Part shown: positions 24,663-33,964 of the stretch, piece by piece
Layout: every line of letters starts with the position of its first letter
How positions within the stretch are numbered: the first letter of the stretch is position 1
DNA from: Pseudanabaena sp. UWO311
Lineage (GTDB): Bacteria > Cyanobacteriota > Cyanobacteriia > Pseudanabaenales > Pseudanabaenaceae
Assembly: GCF_006937785.1 (NCBI RefSeq)
Contig: NZ_SJEE01000003.1
Span: 186,001 to 250,000 of the forward strand
Direction of reading: 5' to 3'
DNA: 64,000 bases
Translations under genes and position numbers: made by a program
The notes under the pieces: model-generated
The model's database searches: none
Told to the model about the DNA's origin: nothing
The model's input: the letters and a program-made list of their open reading frames with translations, nothing else

Positions 24663-25001
24663 ATGCAAAGCAAAAAAGTACCAAGCATTGCAGGGCACAC
24701 TAAGCAATTTCAACAGCTTCAGAAATTTGATGAATCTGAGCTAATCCCGATCGCAACTCAAGTATCCTTTGATGCCCTGCTGAATGTGATAAAGGCTTTG
24801 CCAATAGAGCAAAAATGGCAAATTTATCAAGTACTTGGTGTAGAGCTTTATCCTCAACCTCCTCAAGCTAAGGTAATTGAAGAGAAAGCGGACGAAGAAA
24901 GCAAAGCTAAATTGCTTACAGTGGTTGAAGAAGATACTCAAACTGATGAAGAGGCATTGAATACATGGTTAACTGCGCGTGGCTATCAAAAAGCAGAATG
25001 A
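24663..25001 (+). CDS. Small hypothetical protein
   Basis: 112 residues, acidic C-terminal half. The N-terminal half contains a helical stretch SFDALLNVIKALPIEQKWQIYQVL, of the kind seen in small cyanobacterial proteins that precede toxins, but no toxin gene follows (the next gene starts 130 bp away and is a permease). The last 20 residues, EEALNTWLTARGYQKAE, look like a short helix. No known domain is recognised. AGAGGCAG precedes the ATG. A 26-bp hairpin terminates it, so it is probably a single-gene transcript. Confidence 0.6.
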   Translation: MQSKKVPSIAGHTKQFQQLQKFDESELIPIATQVSFDALLNVIKALPIEQKWQIYQVLGVELYPQPPQAKVIEEKADEESKAKLLTVVEEDTQTDEEALNTWLTARGYQKAE

Positions 25002-25030
25002 TAAGGCTATAGGCAATCATTTTGGAATAA

Positions 25031-25091
25031 AATAAAGAACTAATTTTTTGTGGCGCAGTGAAGCCGCGCCACAAAAAATTAGTTCTTTATT
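25031..25091. terminator. Perfect 26-bp hairpin after the small hypothetical gene
   Basis: Arms 25031-25056 and 25066-25091 are exact complements, loop AGTGAAGCC. A/T-rich outer ends on both sides. Confidence 0.7.
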
Positions 25092-25133
25092 AAATCATAA
25101 AACCTTTACTGCTCATAACTTTTGAGATTTTCT

Positions 25134-26045
25134 ATGCAGCCGAATGCCAAGCTCAATTTAAAAAAGCAAAATTTCGGCAAGAAGTTTTCTTGGACTCCAT
25201 ATTTATTTCTGTTGCCTGCGATCGCATTTCTTTGCTTGACTTCTTTTTTACCAGTATTCCAAGCCATATATTTAAGTTTTACCAATTATGATTTTGTTGG
25301 TAGTCCTGAATTTATTGGATGGAAGAATTATCTAAATCTCTGGAAAGATCAAACTTTTTGGAAGACATTAAGTAACACTTTAACCTATCTCATTTTTGCC
25401 GTTCCTAGTCTCGTAATTTTGCCACTTGCTTTAGCGATATTAGTGAATCAGAAATTACGTAGTATTAAATTTTTTCGAGCTGTTTATTATTTCCCTGTCA
25501 TTGTCTCGGTTGTGGTTGCAGGAATTGCTTGGAAATGGGTCTACGCAGAGAATGGGCTCTTAAATTATTTTCTATCAATTATCTCTTGGCAATCCGTCAA
25601 AATCCCTTGGTTAACTGATCCTAAAACTGCCATCTTTGCAATTATTGCAGTCGTAATTTGGCGTGGTGTTGGTTACTATATGGTGATTTATCTAGCAGGG
25701 TTACAGGCAATTCCCGCAGATTTATATGAAGCGGCGGCGATAGATGGTTCTGATGGCTGGCAGAAGCATTGGGATATCACAATTCCATTAATGCAGCCCT
25801 ATATTATTCTCGTAGCCGTGATTTCTTCGATTGGGGCAATGAAGGTCTTTGAAGAGGTGTATATCATGTCTCAGGGTGGCCCCGCCAATAGTACAAAAAC
25901 CGTAGTTTATTATTTGTATGATAAAGGTTTTACAAGTTTAGAAATGGGATATGCTTCTGCGATCGGAGTATTTTTGTTTTTAATTATTTTTGTTGTCTCA
26001 ATTCTAACTTTCAAATTTATTAATCCTGCACAAACAATTTCTTAG
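25134..26045 (+). CDS. Sugar-type ABC transporter permease, MalF/UgpA family
   Basis: 303 residues from ATG 25134 (a TTG at 25122 would add four). Six transmembrane helices and the periplasmic-face start SWTPYLFLLPAIAFL typical of the family. The EAA loop that contacts the ATPase is at about 195-215: YEAAAIDGSDGWQKHWDITIPLMQP. Works with the MalG-type permease at 26960 to import a carbohydrate or polyol; neither a binding protein nor an ATPase gene is in the neighbourhood, so substrate is open (trehalose, glucosylglycerol and glycerol phosphate are known cyanobacterial options). The beta-lactamase gene starts only 5 bp after the stop. Confidence 0.92.
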   Translation: MQPNAKLNLKKQNFGKKFSWTPYLFLLPAIAFLCLTSFLPVFQAIYLSFTNYDFVGSPEFIGWKNYLNLWKDQTFWKTLSNTLTYLIFAVPSLVILPLALAILVNQKLRSIKFFRAVYYFPVIVSVVVAGIAWKWVYAENGLLNYFLSIISWQSVKIPWLTDPKTAIFAIIAVVIWRGVGYYMVIYLAGLQAIPADLYEAAAIDGSDGWQKHWDITIPLMQPYIILVAVISSIGAMKVFEEVYIMSQGGPANSTKTVVYYLYDKGFTSLEMGYASAIGVFLFLIIFVVSILTFKFINPAQTIS

Positions 26046-26050
26046 CAGCT

Positions 26051-26896
26051 ATGCTTAAAAATTTTGCATTTATATTGGGGCTTTCTTTAGCAATCACCCC
26101 ATCAGTTTTGGCTCAAAACCCTCAAAACACTTCGCCCACAACCAACCTTATATTTCAATCAAAATTCTCTCGAAATCTTGATAAAAACTTCCAAGAAGCA
26201 AAATCTGAGGGTTGTTTTGTTCTGTATGATTTAAAACGCGATCGCTATATTCACTACAACTCAAACCACTGCAAAAAACTCTTTATTCCTGCTTCGACAT
26301 TTAAGATTTTTAACTCATTAGTTGCCCTCGAAACTAAAGCGATCGCCGATGAAAATACCGTAATTGCTTGGGATGGAGTAAATCGCACATTTCCAATCTG
26401 GAATCAAGATCAAAACATGCGAACTGCATTTACGCGATCGGTAGTCTGGTTTTATCAAGACTTAGCGCGGCGCATTGGCAAGGAAAGAATGACCAAGTAT
26501 ATTCAAGCCGCTAGTTATGGCAATCAAGATATAGAAGATAAAATTGATACTTTTTGGTTGAATGGCAAGCTAAGAATTTCACCTGAGGAGCAGATTAAGT
26601 TTTTAGTCAAACTTTATAAAGAAGATTTGCCCTTCTCTTCTGCGGTGATCAAAACGGTTAAAGACATCATGATCATTGAGCGTCAAGATACTTACACACT
26701 CAGAGGGAAGACAGGCTGGGGTACTAATGTTGATGGATTACAAAATATTGGTTGGTACGTTGGCTATGTTGAAAAAGGTGACAATGTCTATTTTTATGCT
26801 TTGAATATGACAAATCAAGATCCAAAGTTTGACATGATTCCTATTCGCAAAAAGATTTTGTTTGATACTTTGAAAGATTTACAACTCTTTTATTAG
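26051..26896 (+). CDS. Class D (OXA-type) beta-lactamase
   Basis: 281 residues with a signal peptide ending near residue 21 (SVLAQ). All class D active-site elements are present in order: S82-T-F-K85 (nucleophile and the Lys that is carbamylated in the family), S130-V-V132, Y156-G-N158, the FWLNGKLRIS segment with the Trp that stabilises the carbamate (about 173), and K220-T-G222. Length is close to the usual 265-280. It probably hydrolyses beta-lactams or acts on a related cell-wall peptide in the periplasm. Position is odd: it sits between the two permease genes of one ABC importer, 5 bp after the first. A short hairpin follows. Confidence 0.92.
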   Translation: MLKNFAFILGLSLAITPSVLAQNPQNTSPTTNLIFQSKFSRNLDKNFQEAKSEGCFVLYDLKRDRYIHYNSNHCKKLFIPASTFKIFNSLVALETKAIADENTVIAWDGVNRTFPIWNQDQNMRTAFTRSVVWFYQDLARRIGKERMTKYIQAASYGNQDIEDKIDTFWLNGKLRISPEEQIKFLVKLYKEDLPFSSAVIKTVKDIMIIERQDTYTLRGKTGWGTNVDGLQNIGWYVGYVEKGDNVYFYALNMTNQDPKFDMIPIRKKILFDTLKDLQLFY

Positions 26897-26928
26897 AGAA
26901 GAACTGCGCAAAGCGCATCTCTTCTCTA
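26894..26928. terminator. Hairpin after the beta-lactamase gene
   Basis: TAGAGAAGA (26894-26902) / TCTTCTCTA (26920-26928) with inner GCGC-AAA-GCGC. Overlaps the stop codon region; may attenuate the downstream permease. Confidence 0.5.
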
Positions 26929-26959
26929 GAAATACTATGAAATCACATTGCCCTTAATC

Positions 26960-27808
26960 ATGAATAAGAAAAATCCAAAATCATCATTTAATCTCCTAAA
27001 AAATATTCCGCAATTTATACTTTTAATTGCGATCGCAACTTTAACAGTGTTTCCTTTACTCTGGCTGATCAGTACTGCTTTTAAATCGCCTAGTGAAAAT
27101 ATTTTTCAATCCGTACCACAGCTATTACCTGCCCAACCCACCTTTGATAACTTCATCAAGGTCTGGAAAAATTCCCGTTTCGATCTTTATCTCTGGAATA
27201 GCTTTTTTGTCTCCAGTATCACCGTCATTTTAAACTTGCTATTTTGCTCTCTTGCTGCCTTTCCCCTCGCCAGACTAGAGTTTAAAGGACGCGATCCGAT
27301 TTTTTGGGCGATTGTGGGTACAACGATGATTCCGTTTCAAATCACGATGATTCCCTTGTATATCTTGGCAGTTCAGCTAAATCTCAAGAACACATATGCG
27401 GGCTTGATTTTCCCCTATGTAATTTCTGCTTTTGGCATATTTCTTCTTCGTCAAGCCTTTCAAAGCGTCCCGAAGGAGATGGAAGAAGCGGCGCGAATGG
27501 ATGGCTGCTCTAGCTTAGGGATTTGGTGGCACATTATGTTGCCTGCGGCACGTCCTGCCCTTACAACTCTTGCCGTATTTACTTTTGTGGCAATGTGGGG
27601 CGATTTTTTATGGCCATTAGCGATCGTTGATAAGGCTGAGCTTTATACCCTACCGCGTGGGATTGCCAGTCTTGCTAGTGCCTTTTCTGAAGATTGGCGT
27701 TTAATTGCCGCAGGTTCAGCGATTTCAATGCTTCCAGTATTTATTGTGTTTGTATTTCTGCAACGTTACATCATTCCTACCGAAGCTAGTATTGGAGTCA
27801 AAGGATAA
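26960..27808 (+). CDS. Sugar-type ABC transporter permease, MalG/UgpE family
   Basis: 282 residues from ATG 26960 (a TTG at 26948 would add four). Six transmembrane helices; LLWLISTAFKSPSEN near the start and the EAA loop at about 177-200 (EMEEAARMDGCSSLGIWWHIMLPAARP) are typical of MalG-type subunits. It is the natural partner of the permease at 25134, from which it is separated by the beta-lactamase gene. The stop codon lies within a perfect 20-bp hairpin. Confidence 0.92.
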   Translation: MNKKNPKSSFNLLKNIPQFILLIAIATLTVFPLLWLISTAFKSPSENIFQSVPQLLPAQPTFDNFIKVWKNSRFDLYLWNSFFVSSITVILNLLFCSLAAFPLARLEFKGRDPIFWAIVGTTMIPFQITMIPLYILAVQLNLKNTYAGLIFPYVISAFGIFLLRQAFQSVPKEMEEAARMDGCSSLGIWWHIMLPAARPALTTLAVFTFVAMWGDFLWPLAIVDKAELYTLPRGIASLASAFSEDWRLIAAGSAISMLPVFIVFVFLQRYIIPTEASIGVKG

Positions 27809-27840
27809 AGAAGACGCAAAGCGTCTTCTTTATCCTTTGA
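27798..27840. terminator. Perfect 20-bp hairpin at the end of the MalG-type gene
   Basis: Arms 27798-27817 and 27821-27840, loop AAA, with GACGC-AAA-GCGTC at the top. The arm contains the stop codon of the permease. Confidence 0.75.
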
Positions 27841-27989
27841 CTTGTTGCTCTTGCCATAGTTTTGAACTTAGGGTAGTTTATGATTCTTAAGACTTAGGTT
27901 TTAAATTTAATCTAGATTTAATATTTCCAGTCACTCTGCCCACTATCCTATTCAGCAACTTCAGCAAATTTAAGGGAAGCAATTAGTCC

Positions 27990-29645
27990 ATGAAAATGAG
28001 CATCTGTAAGACATTTCAAGGCTTTATTTTTCAAAACCTTATTTATTTGCTTCCGATCGCAATCTTTTCACCAAGCATAGCGATCGCAACGCCAGCCATC
28101 GCCCAATCACAAAATATCATCTATGTAAATCCGCTAACAGGTAGCGATCGCGCTGATCAAGGTAGCAATACTGCACCTTTTAAGACAATCACCTATGCCA
28201 TTAGCCGCGCTGAGACTGGACAGATTATTCAGCTAGCCTATGGAACCTACAGCAGCGCTACGGGTGAGCAGTTTCCCTTAAAATTGCGATCAGATGTGAC
28301 TTTACGAGGCAATGAAGCTAATAAAGGTAAAGATATCGTCATTTTGGGTGGCGGAACCTTACGGACAGGATCAGGATTTCCGCAAAATGTGGCGATCGCA
28401 GTTGGCGATCGCGCCGAACTGCGAGGCGTGACCGTGACCAATCCTAATCCCAGAGGCTATGGACTATGGATTGAGAATGCTAGTCCTGCGATCGCTAATA
28501 ATACTTTTCTGGATAATAAGCAAGATGGCGGCTTAATCACAGGCAAATCAACAGCGATCATCTCGACAAATCAATTTTTTCGGAATGGCACAAGTGGCTT
28601 AGCGATCGAAGGTGAGGCTAGTCCAGATATTCGTGGCAATCTCTTTCAGCAAACTACTTTTGGCATGAGTATTCGCCAAGCTGCCGCACCGCAAATCACG
28701 GAAAATACTTTTACGCAAAATCAAAATGGAATCTTAATTCAAGCTAATGCTAAACCAGTTTTGCGTGGCAATGCGATTGTCAATAATCGCAATTACGGCT
28801 TAACTATTTCTGATATGGCGAGCCCAGATTTGGGCAAACCTAATGATGAGGGCAACAATACTTTTCAGGGAAATGGCACATTTGATTTGCAGAATGTCAG
28901 CCGTAATGCTGTTGCTGTGAATGGCAATCAATTGGACAGTAAAAGAGTGAAGGGAAATTTACAGTTGTCGGGTGTGCGTCTGCCATCCAATCTATTTGTT
29001 AATAATCCTTCAGCAAATGCGACAACTACAAATGCTGTGGCTGTAAGTAAGGCTTCGCCAAGCATTACACCAAAAAGTGATCGCTTTGCCAACATCAACC
29101 AACAACTAGAACAACAGATAGCCAGCAGTCAGCCCATGAATCTTGCGCCTAATCTTGATACTCCACCAGCATTGGTTAGAACGAACTCTTCAAGTCAAAG
29201 CAATAGTTTTATTCCAACCAATCAAGCAAATCAAGCAAATAATCCTTTCTGGTACGAGCCTGTTACTTCTGTGATCGTCAGAATTACGCCCAAGAGCTTT
29301 AGTTCCCCGATCCCCGCTAATTCTGAAATTAGTACTAGTTTGCCGCCTGTGCGATCGCGTCCACCCAGCGGAGAGCCAGTTAATCAACCGATCCAAATCG
29401 CTCCTCTTGCCAATACTAGTTTTAAGCCCCAAAATCCACCACGCTATCGTGTGGTTGTGCCTGTGTCTTCAGCAAATGCTGTTGCTCAAATACGTCAAAT
29501 AGTGCCAAACTCCTTTGCATCTCGACTTAATGGCTATTTAGTAGTCCAGATTGGAGCCTATAGCGATCGCAATATCGCTGAAGTCCAAGTTTCTCGTCTC
29601 GCACAACAAGGTTTATCCGCAAGAATTGAGTCGATTAATCCATAG
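27990..29645 (+). CDS. Exported beta-helix (DUF1565-type) protein with C-terminal SPOR domain
   Basis: 551 residues. A signal peptide ends near residue 40 (AIAQ). Residues 43-330 form a right-handed parallel beta-helix: IYVNPLTGSDRADQG at the start is the DUF1565 opening, followed by repeated N-x-F and G-x-x-I turns (NTFLDN, NQFFRNG, NLFQQT, NTFTQN, NAIVNN). Residues 340-470 are a Ser/Pro/Asn-rich linker. Residues 480-551 (YRVVVPVSS...GYLVVQIGAYSDRNIAEVQVSRLAQQG) resemble a SPOR peptidoglycan-binding domain. A cell-wall-anchored, carbohydrate-handling or adhesive protein is likely. Single gene with a hairpin after it. Confidence 0.85.
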   Translation: MKMSICKTFQGFIFQNLIYLLPIAIFSPSIAIATPAIAQSQNIIYVNPLTGSDRADQGSNTAPFKTITYAISRAETGQIIQLAYGTYSSATGEQFPLKLRSDVTLRGNEANKGKDIVILGGGTLRTGSGFPQNVAIAVGDRAELRGVTVTNPNPRGYGLWIENASPAIANNTFLDNKQDGGLITGKSTAIISTNQFFRNGTSGLAIEGEASPDIRGNLFQQTTFGMSIRQAAAPQITENTFTQNQNGILIQANAKPVLRGNAIVNNRNYGLTISDMASPDLGKPNDEGNNTFQGNGTFDLQNVSRNAVAVNGNQLDSKRVKGNLQLSGVRLPSNLFVNNPSANATTTNAVAVSKASPSITPKSDRFANINQQLEQQIASSQPMNLAPNLDTPPALVRTNSSSQSNSFIPTNQANQANNPFWYEPVTSVIVRITPKSFSSPIPANSEISTSLPPVRSRPPSGEPVNQPIQIAPLANTSFKPQNPPRYRVVVPVSSANAVAQIRQIVPNSFASRLNGYLVVQIGAYSDRNIAEVQVSRLAQQGLSARIESINP

Positions 29646-29688
29646 CCAAAAAATAGAGGCGACACTTCTTCTCACCTCTATTTTTTGG
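29646..29688. terminator. 14-bp hairpin after the beta-helix gene
   Basis: CCAAAAAATAGAGG (29646-29659) / CCTCTATTTTTTGG (29675-29688), then TTTTG. Upstream of ssb. Confidence 0.6.
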
Positions 29689-29735
29689 TTTTGCTATAAA
29701 ATGCAGATGTCTAAATCTTTTTTGAAACTTGTCCT

Positions 29736-30107
29736 ATGACCTTAAACAAAGTTCACCTAGTCGGACGCGCAGGACGTGATCCTGAAGTTAAATATTTTGA
29801 GTCTGGCAAAGTGGTCTGCAACTTCACGATCGCAGTTAATCGAAATACCAGCAATCGTGACGATCCACCCGATTGGTTTGACTTAGAAATGTGGGATAAA
29901 ACCGCCGAAGTTGCGAAGAACTTTGTCAGAAAAGGAAGCTTAATTGGCATATCAGGATCGCTTAAATTTGATCGTTGGAACGATCGCACTACTGGTGATG
30001 AGCGCCAAAAACCAGTAATTCGTGTGGAGCGACTAGATCTACTTGGCTCTCGTAAAGATAATGAAGCAGCTAGCAGTAGTAGCGGCAGCTATGACGACGA
30101 TTTTTAA
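29736..30107 (+). CDS. ssb: Single-stranded DNA-binding protein
   Basis: 123 residues with an OB fold: MTLNKVHLVGRAGRDPEVKY at the start, CNFTIAVNR, WFDLEMWDKTAEVAKNFVRKGS, GISGSLKFDRW. The acidic tail is short, ending SYDDDF, close to the D-D-D-(I/F)-P-F partner-binding tip but lacking the final Pro-Phe order. Binds single-stranded DNA in replication, repair and recombination. Monocistronic, between a hairpin and the DUF760 gene. Confidence 0.93.
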   Translation: MTLNKVHLVGRAGRDPEVKYFESGKVVCNFTIAVNRNTSNRDDPPDWFDLEMWDKTAEVAKNFVRKGSLIGISGSLKFDRWNDRTTGDERQKPVIRVERLDLLGSRKDNEAASSSSGSYDDDF

Positions 30108-30247
30108 GTACAATAGCTTTGATAACCAAGGCTCTTGTACTTTTCTATTCGGTTGAAATACGGTTTCCCTACTCAAAACTTAGCGATCGCATCAGTAAGA
30201 ATGTATGTAGATATTCTTAGCGAATCCAAGATTCGAGGAACCTACAT

Positions 30248-30547
30248 ATGTTTAACCTAGGCGAACTCAACTCCAGCAGCAGCAATCTTTTACTTGATTA
30301 TCTCAAAAATCAATCACCTGAAACCTTAGCCACGGTTGCGCAGTCCGTCACCCCTGAAGCGCAACAAATTATCAACCAAAATATTCAAAACTTGCTGGGT
30401 ATATTGCCACCACAGCATTTCAACGTCAGCATCACCACTGATCGCGAAAACTTAGCTGGACTAATAGGCTCAGCGATGATGACAGGTTATTTCATTCGGC
30501 AAATGGAAACGAGAATGCAGCTAGACCATTCCTTAGAAACACTATAG
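30248..30547 (+). CDS. DUF760-family protein
   Basis: 99 residues, helical, no signal peptide. NLLLDYLKNQSPETLATVAQSVTPEAQQIINQ and LIGSAMMTGYFIRQMETRMQL fit the DUF760 family of cyanobacteria and plastids, whose function is not established. GAGGAA lies six bases before the ATG. The stop codon is inside the terminal inverted repeat of a 63-bp element. Confidence 0.8.
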   Translation: MFNLGELNSSSSNLLLDYLKNQSPETLATVAQSVTPEAQQIINQNIQNLLGILPPQHFNVSITTDRENLAGLIGSAMMTGYFIRQMETRMQLDHSLETL

Positions 30548-30605
30548 CTGTCGCCAACCAATTCTTGGACTTTGATTTGTCCTAAGACAAGTGAAAGTAG
30601 CTATA
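30543..30605. repeat. 63-bp element with TATAGC/GCTATA ends
   Basis: TATAGC (30543-30548) / GCTATA (30600-30605), with GTCCTAAGACAAG inside. Related TGTCCTAA...AGCTATA ends recur at 59142-59172 and near 14275-14305. Its left end supplies the stop codon of the DUF760 gene. Confidence 0.45.
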
Positions 30606-30645
30606 AATAAAAAAGGGAGCGCTTAGCGCTCCCTTTTTTATTTAT
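30603..30645. terminator. Perfect 20-bp bidirectional terminator
   Basis: Arms 30603-30622 and 30626-30645, loop TTA, GGGAGCGC at the top and A/T tracts at the base. It overlaps the crtR stop codon and serves both convergent genes. Confidence 0.8.
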
Positions 30646-31519
30646 GTTTATGACCGTGAAACCGAATACCTAAGAAAACGTCGTATATAAAACCAGCTAG
30701 ATCTGGCATCTTTAAAAGCCCTAAGGTCTGAGGTGAGCCATTAGCATCGAGCAGAGGCTTCATTTGATAATATGCTTTCTCGTAATAATACCAAGGCACA
30801 TTTGGCCAAAGATGATGAACTAAGTGATAGTTCTGACCTAATAGCAAGATATTTAAAAATCGTCCTGGGTAAACTCTGGCATTCTTCCAGCGCGATCGCT
30901 CAACAAAAGGACGATGAGGCAAATAGTCAAAGAATAAGCCTAATAAAAGACCCATAACGGCTGCTGGTACAAACCAGAAGTTCATCATGTATCCTAGGAA
31001 CCCATAATGATAACCAATAAACAATGTGGCGACTACAATCAACCTGCTAATTGCCCATTCTAAAAGCTCGTAATTTCTCCATAGCCGACGCTGGAAAAAG
31101 AAAACTTCGTGATAGAAAAAGCGAGCTGCTATCAACCACAATGGGCCACCTGTGGAAACGAAGTGGTCTGGGTCATCTTCTTCATCATTCACATGGGCGT
31201 GGTGCTGCATGTGGACACGAGTAAATACGGGAAACACAAATCCTTGCAAGATTGCTGCAATATGTCCGATCGCTGCATTAACAATACGATTGGGATGTGC
31301 AACATTATGGCAAGCATCATGAATTACTGTCCCTAGTACATAGAGCGCCGAAAAATTACAAACAAATACGAGCCAGTGCGCCCAGCCCCATACCCAATAC
31401 CCTGTTGTCGATGCAGTTCCTAAAATGATCGAACCCAGTAGCAGTAGTATCGTCGGATTAAATCCCTGTGCTGCGCCCATCACACCGATTGGAACAGTTA
31501 GGGCTTTGCCCTGCTGCAT
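30638..31519 (-). CDS. crtR: Beta-carotene hydroxylase (fatty-acid-desaturase superfamily)
   Basis: 293 residues, several transmembrane segments. Di-iron histidine boxes are visible: H67-D-A-C-H71-N, H103-M-Q-H106-H107, and the distal NYHLVHHLWP with further His. These match CrtR, which hydroxylates beta-carotene to zeaxanthin and deoxymyxol precursors in cyanobacterial membranes. Length fits CrtR (about 300). Histidine-rich C-terminus (HGHKHK). Monocistronic, convergent with the DUF760 gene. Confidence 0.9.
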   Translation of the reverse strand: MQQGKALTVPIGVMGAAQGFNPTILLLLGSIILGTASTTGYWVWGWAHWLVFVCNFSALYVLGTVIHDACHNVAHPNRIVNAAIGHIAAILQGFVFPVFTRVHMQHHAHVNDEEDDPDHFVSTGGPLWLIAARFFYHEVFFFQRRLWRNYELLEWAISRLIVVATLFIGYHYGFLGYMMNFWFVPAAVMGLLLGLFFDYLPHRPFVERSRWKNARVYPGRFLNILLLGQNYHLVHHLWPNVPWYYYEKAYYQMKPLLDANGSPQTLGLLKMPDLAGFIYDVFLGIRFHGHKHK

Positions 31520-31573
31520 TGTGTCACTCCTTACTCAAATTTCCTATCTTTAATCTAGTATGCGTTTTTGGTT

Positions 31574-31587
31574 TGTCAATTGACAAA
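31574..31587. promoter_or_regulatory. 14-bp perfect palindrome upstream of crtR
   Basis: TTGTCAATTGACAA, 55-68 bp upstream of the crtR start, could be an operator for a dimeric regulator. No factor can be named. Confidence 0.35.
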
Positions 31588-31761
31588 CTCAAATATATTG
31601 GAAAAATATATTTGATTGTTGCGTTTTATTACATTTTTTATTATCCCCTATGCTACCGATAATAGGGCGAGATTGCAACTTTGATTTTGAGCTGATCTTG
31701 CCCATTAGTTATTTATGTTGGCGATCGCTATTGCACAAACTTACACATTAGTCCTGAAGTC

Positions 31762-31812
31762 AAGCCTTGCAATCAAGTGCGGGCTAAAAGCTCTAACCTG
31801 TTGAACTGGTTT
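31762..31812. repeat. Degenerate family A repeat, copy 4
   Basis: AAGCCTTGCAATCAAGTGCGGGCTAAAAGC and TCTAACCTGTTGAACTGGTT match the family A pattern in inverse order with several changes. Confidence 0.5.
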
Positions 31813-31888
31813 GGCAAAAGTGTTTTTCGTCAATTGTTTAGATGAATTTAGCGTTTAGCCCAAAACTTCAGTTGTTGGGTTACTTGCG

Positions 31889-33601
31889 CTATTTTTCAAA
31901 ACATTTATCACTGTTATATCTATCAAAAATATTTACAATATCCTCAATCTGAATAGGCTTAGTAATAAAGTCATTCATTCCTACATCTAAGCATAACTGA
32001 CGATCTTCAGGTAAAGCATTAGCAGTTAAAGCTACAATCCAAGGCTGTTGACTACAATCCTGACGAATCTGCTTAGTAGCCATAATCCCATCCATTTTCG
32101 GCATTTGCATATCCATAAAAATCACATCATATTTTTGATTTTTGATAGCCTCTAAAGCCTCTAAGCCATTGTTGGCGATCGTCGGACTATAGCCAAGTGT
32201 TTCTAGACATAGTTGGAGCACTCTTTGATTAACGAAATTATCTTCAACAATAAGAACTTCTATACTAGATGATGTAGTAGTTTCTTGAGCTACAGGAGAT
32301 AAAATTGGTTGAGTAATGCTAGGTATTTGAGAATTAGCAATTTCTGTAGGTAAAGTTCTCAACACAAGAGTAAAGTAGAATACAGAACCGCTGGTATGGA
32401 TCGTTTCTGGATCAAATGTCCAATTGTTAGGAGGAATACCACCAATTCTTCCAAGACTCTCGACCCAGATTGTACCTCCCATTAACTCAACTAAACGCTT
32501 ACTAATGGCAAGCCCTAATCCTGTTCCACCATACTGACGACTGATAGAAGAATCAGCTTGAGTAAATGGTTGAAACAATAAATTTAACTGATTAATTTCA
32601 ATACCAATACCGGTATCTTCAACTGCAAAGACTAATTCGCATTCATCACTATTTACGTTTAACCGAGGCTCGATCGAGATCGCCACATTGCCTTGTAGAG
32701 TAAATTTAATCGCATTACCTAAGAGATTGATTAAAACTTGACGTATCCTTGCGGCATCACCTAATAAATCATGAGGAATATCTGGATGCATTGAATATTG
32801 AATGCTGAGATTTTTATCGCTTGCTTGTTTACCTAAAAGTTCAAAGACAGACCTGACGATATCTTCCAGCACGAGCGATCGACTTTCTATTTTTAGCATT
32901 CCAGATTCAATCTTAGAAAAATCAAGAATGTCATTAATAATTGTTAGAAGTAAATCGCCGCTATCACGAATGATCTGTACATAATCTCTCTGTTCTTCTG
33001 TCAAATCGGTGGTTGACAATAAATCCGTCATTCCAATTACTCCATTCATCGGTGTACGGATTTCATGACTCATATTAGCTAAGAACGCACTCTTAGCACG
33101 ATTTGCTGCTTCGGCAAGTTCTTTACCATGGGCTAAAGCTATTTCCTTCAGTTCAAGTACTCTCACCTGTGCAAGAGTTTCCTCAAGTTGTTTTTGTTGT
33201 TCCCGTAAATGAGAAACAAAAGCAAATGTTCTATCAATTGTTATTTCTAAATCATCAAAATCGATAGGTTTTGTTACAAAATCAAAAGCTCCACAGTTCA
33301 TTGCCATCCGAATATTTTGGATGTCTCCATAGGCTGAGACTACTACTGCTTTTATGTTTTGATTAATTTCAGCTAATTTTGAAATTAAGGATAACCCATC
33401 CATTTTAGGCATCCTAATATCAGTAAGGATCATTGAGATACAATTTATTTCTTTCAGGATTTCCAAAGCTTCTATTCCATTTGAAGCAAATATGAAATCC
33501 AGCTCTTTAGATAGAATTCTTTTTCTAAATCTCTGCTTAAAGAGTCTTTGAATTTCAATTTCGTCATCAACTACTAAAACTAAATTTGTATCTTTTTGCA
33601 T
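31889..33601 (-). CDS. Hybrid histidine kinase: REC-HisKA-HATPase-REC
   Basis: 570 residues, soluble. N-terminal receiver 8-130 with phospho-Asp in [11 protein letters not shown] near 60 and SAYGD/KPID motifs; coiled coil 135-175; HisKA with [13 protein letters not shown] near 183; HATPase with [18 protein letters not shown] near 375; C-terminal receiver 445-565 with [11 protein letters not shown] near 496. Input is through phosphorylation of the first receiver, so it acts inside a phosphorelay rather than sensing directly. No linked sensor or output gene; the neighbour across 745 bp is a polysaccharide-export kinase. Confidence 0.94.
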   Translation of the reverse strand: MQKDTNLVLVVDDEIEIQRLFKQRFRKRILSKELDFIFASNGIEALEILKEINCISMILTDIRMPKMDGLSLISKLAEINQNIKAVVVSAYGDIQNIRMAMNCGAFDFVTKPIDFDDLEITIDRTFAFVSHLREQQKQLEETLAQVRVLELKEIALAHGKELAEAANRAKSAFLANMSHEIRTPMNGVIGMTDLLSTTDLTEEQRDYVQIIRDSGDLLLTIINDILDFSKIESGMLKIESRSLVLEDIVRSVFELLGKQASDKNLSIQYSMHPDIPHDLLGDAARIRQVLINLLGNAIKFTLQGNVAISIEPRLNVNSDECELVFAVEDTGIGIEINQLNLLFQPFTQADSSISRQYGGTGLGLAISKRLVELMGGTIWVESLGRIGGIPPNNWTFDPETIHTSGSVFYFTLVLRTLPTEIANSQIPSITQPILSPVAQETTTSSSIEVLIVEDNFVNQRVLQLCLETLGYSPTIANNGLEALEAIKNQKYDVIFMDMQMPKMDGIMATKQIRQDCSQQPWIVALTANALPEDRQLCLDVGMNDFITKPIQIEDIVNIFDRYNSDKCFEK

Positions 33602-33729
33602 AATTTAAAACTGACTGCTGTTTTCAAAATCTAGCACTTTTCTTTAGCGTATGGCAATTTTAAATTATTCATAGGCTATTACCCCTGTGGAGCCGATTTT
33701 CATAATTTTATAGTTATAGTTACTGATTA

Positions 33730-33833
33730 TACCAAAGCACAAAATGGCTACGCCATTTTGTGCTTTTAAAACCCTTACAGGGTTTGGGGTTTAATTCACA
33801 GAAGTGTTGCCTCACTTTTGTGAATTGGTATTA
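33730..33833 (-). repeat. Family B element, inverse orientation
   Basis: TACCAAAGCACAAAATGGCT...CTTTTGTGAATTGGTATTA. Two hairpins (AAAATGGC-TAC-GCCATTTT and the CACAAAAGTG-type) with TACCAA/TTGGTA ends; about 104 bp. Same family as 38891, 38994 and 61266. Confidence 0.8.
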
Positions 33834-33911
33834 TTTATGGATTGTAATATTTGTAGCAATCTGCTTGTTAGGGAGTGTTTCCATAACTGTAGCCAAGTGT
33901 ACTCGTACACA

Positions 33912-33964
33912 AAACGCAAGAATTGCTTAGCGGCGCAAAGTTTCGCCAATCAATTCTTGCGTTT
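33912..33964. terminator. Hairpin with 14-bp arms
   Basis: AAACGCAAGAATTG (33912-33925) / CAATTCTTGCGTTT (33951-33964); inside, GGCG...CGCC forms a second stem. A palindrome GTGTACTCGTACAC precedes it at 33897. Confidence 0.45.

Larger units (their letters stand above)
31520..31888. other. Intergenic region between crtR and the second hybrid kinase
   Basis: 369 bp without a convincing gene. It contains the crtR promoter region with a palindrome TTGTCAATTGACAA (31574-31587), an AT-rich stretch, and a degenerate family A repeat at 31762-31812. The kinase stop lies at its right end. Confidence 0.6.

Noticed and set aside
24663-25001. Antitoxin of a toxin-antitoxin pair
   Set aside because: Although the N-terminal helical segment is of that kind, there is no small toxin gene next to it, and a terminator separates it from the permease.
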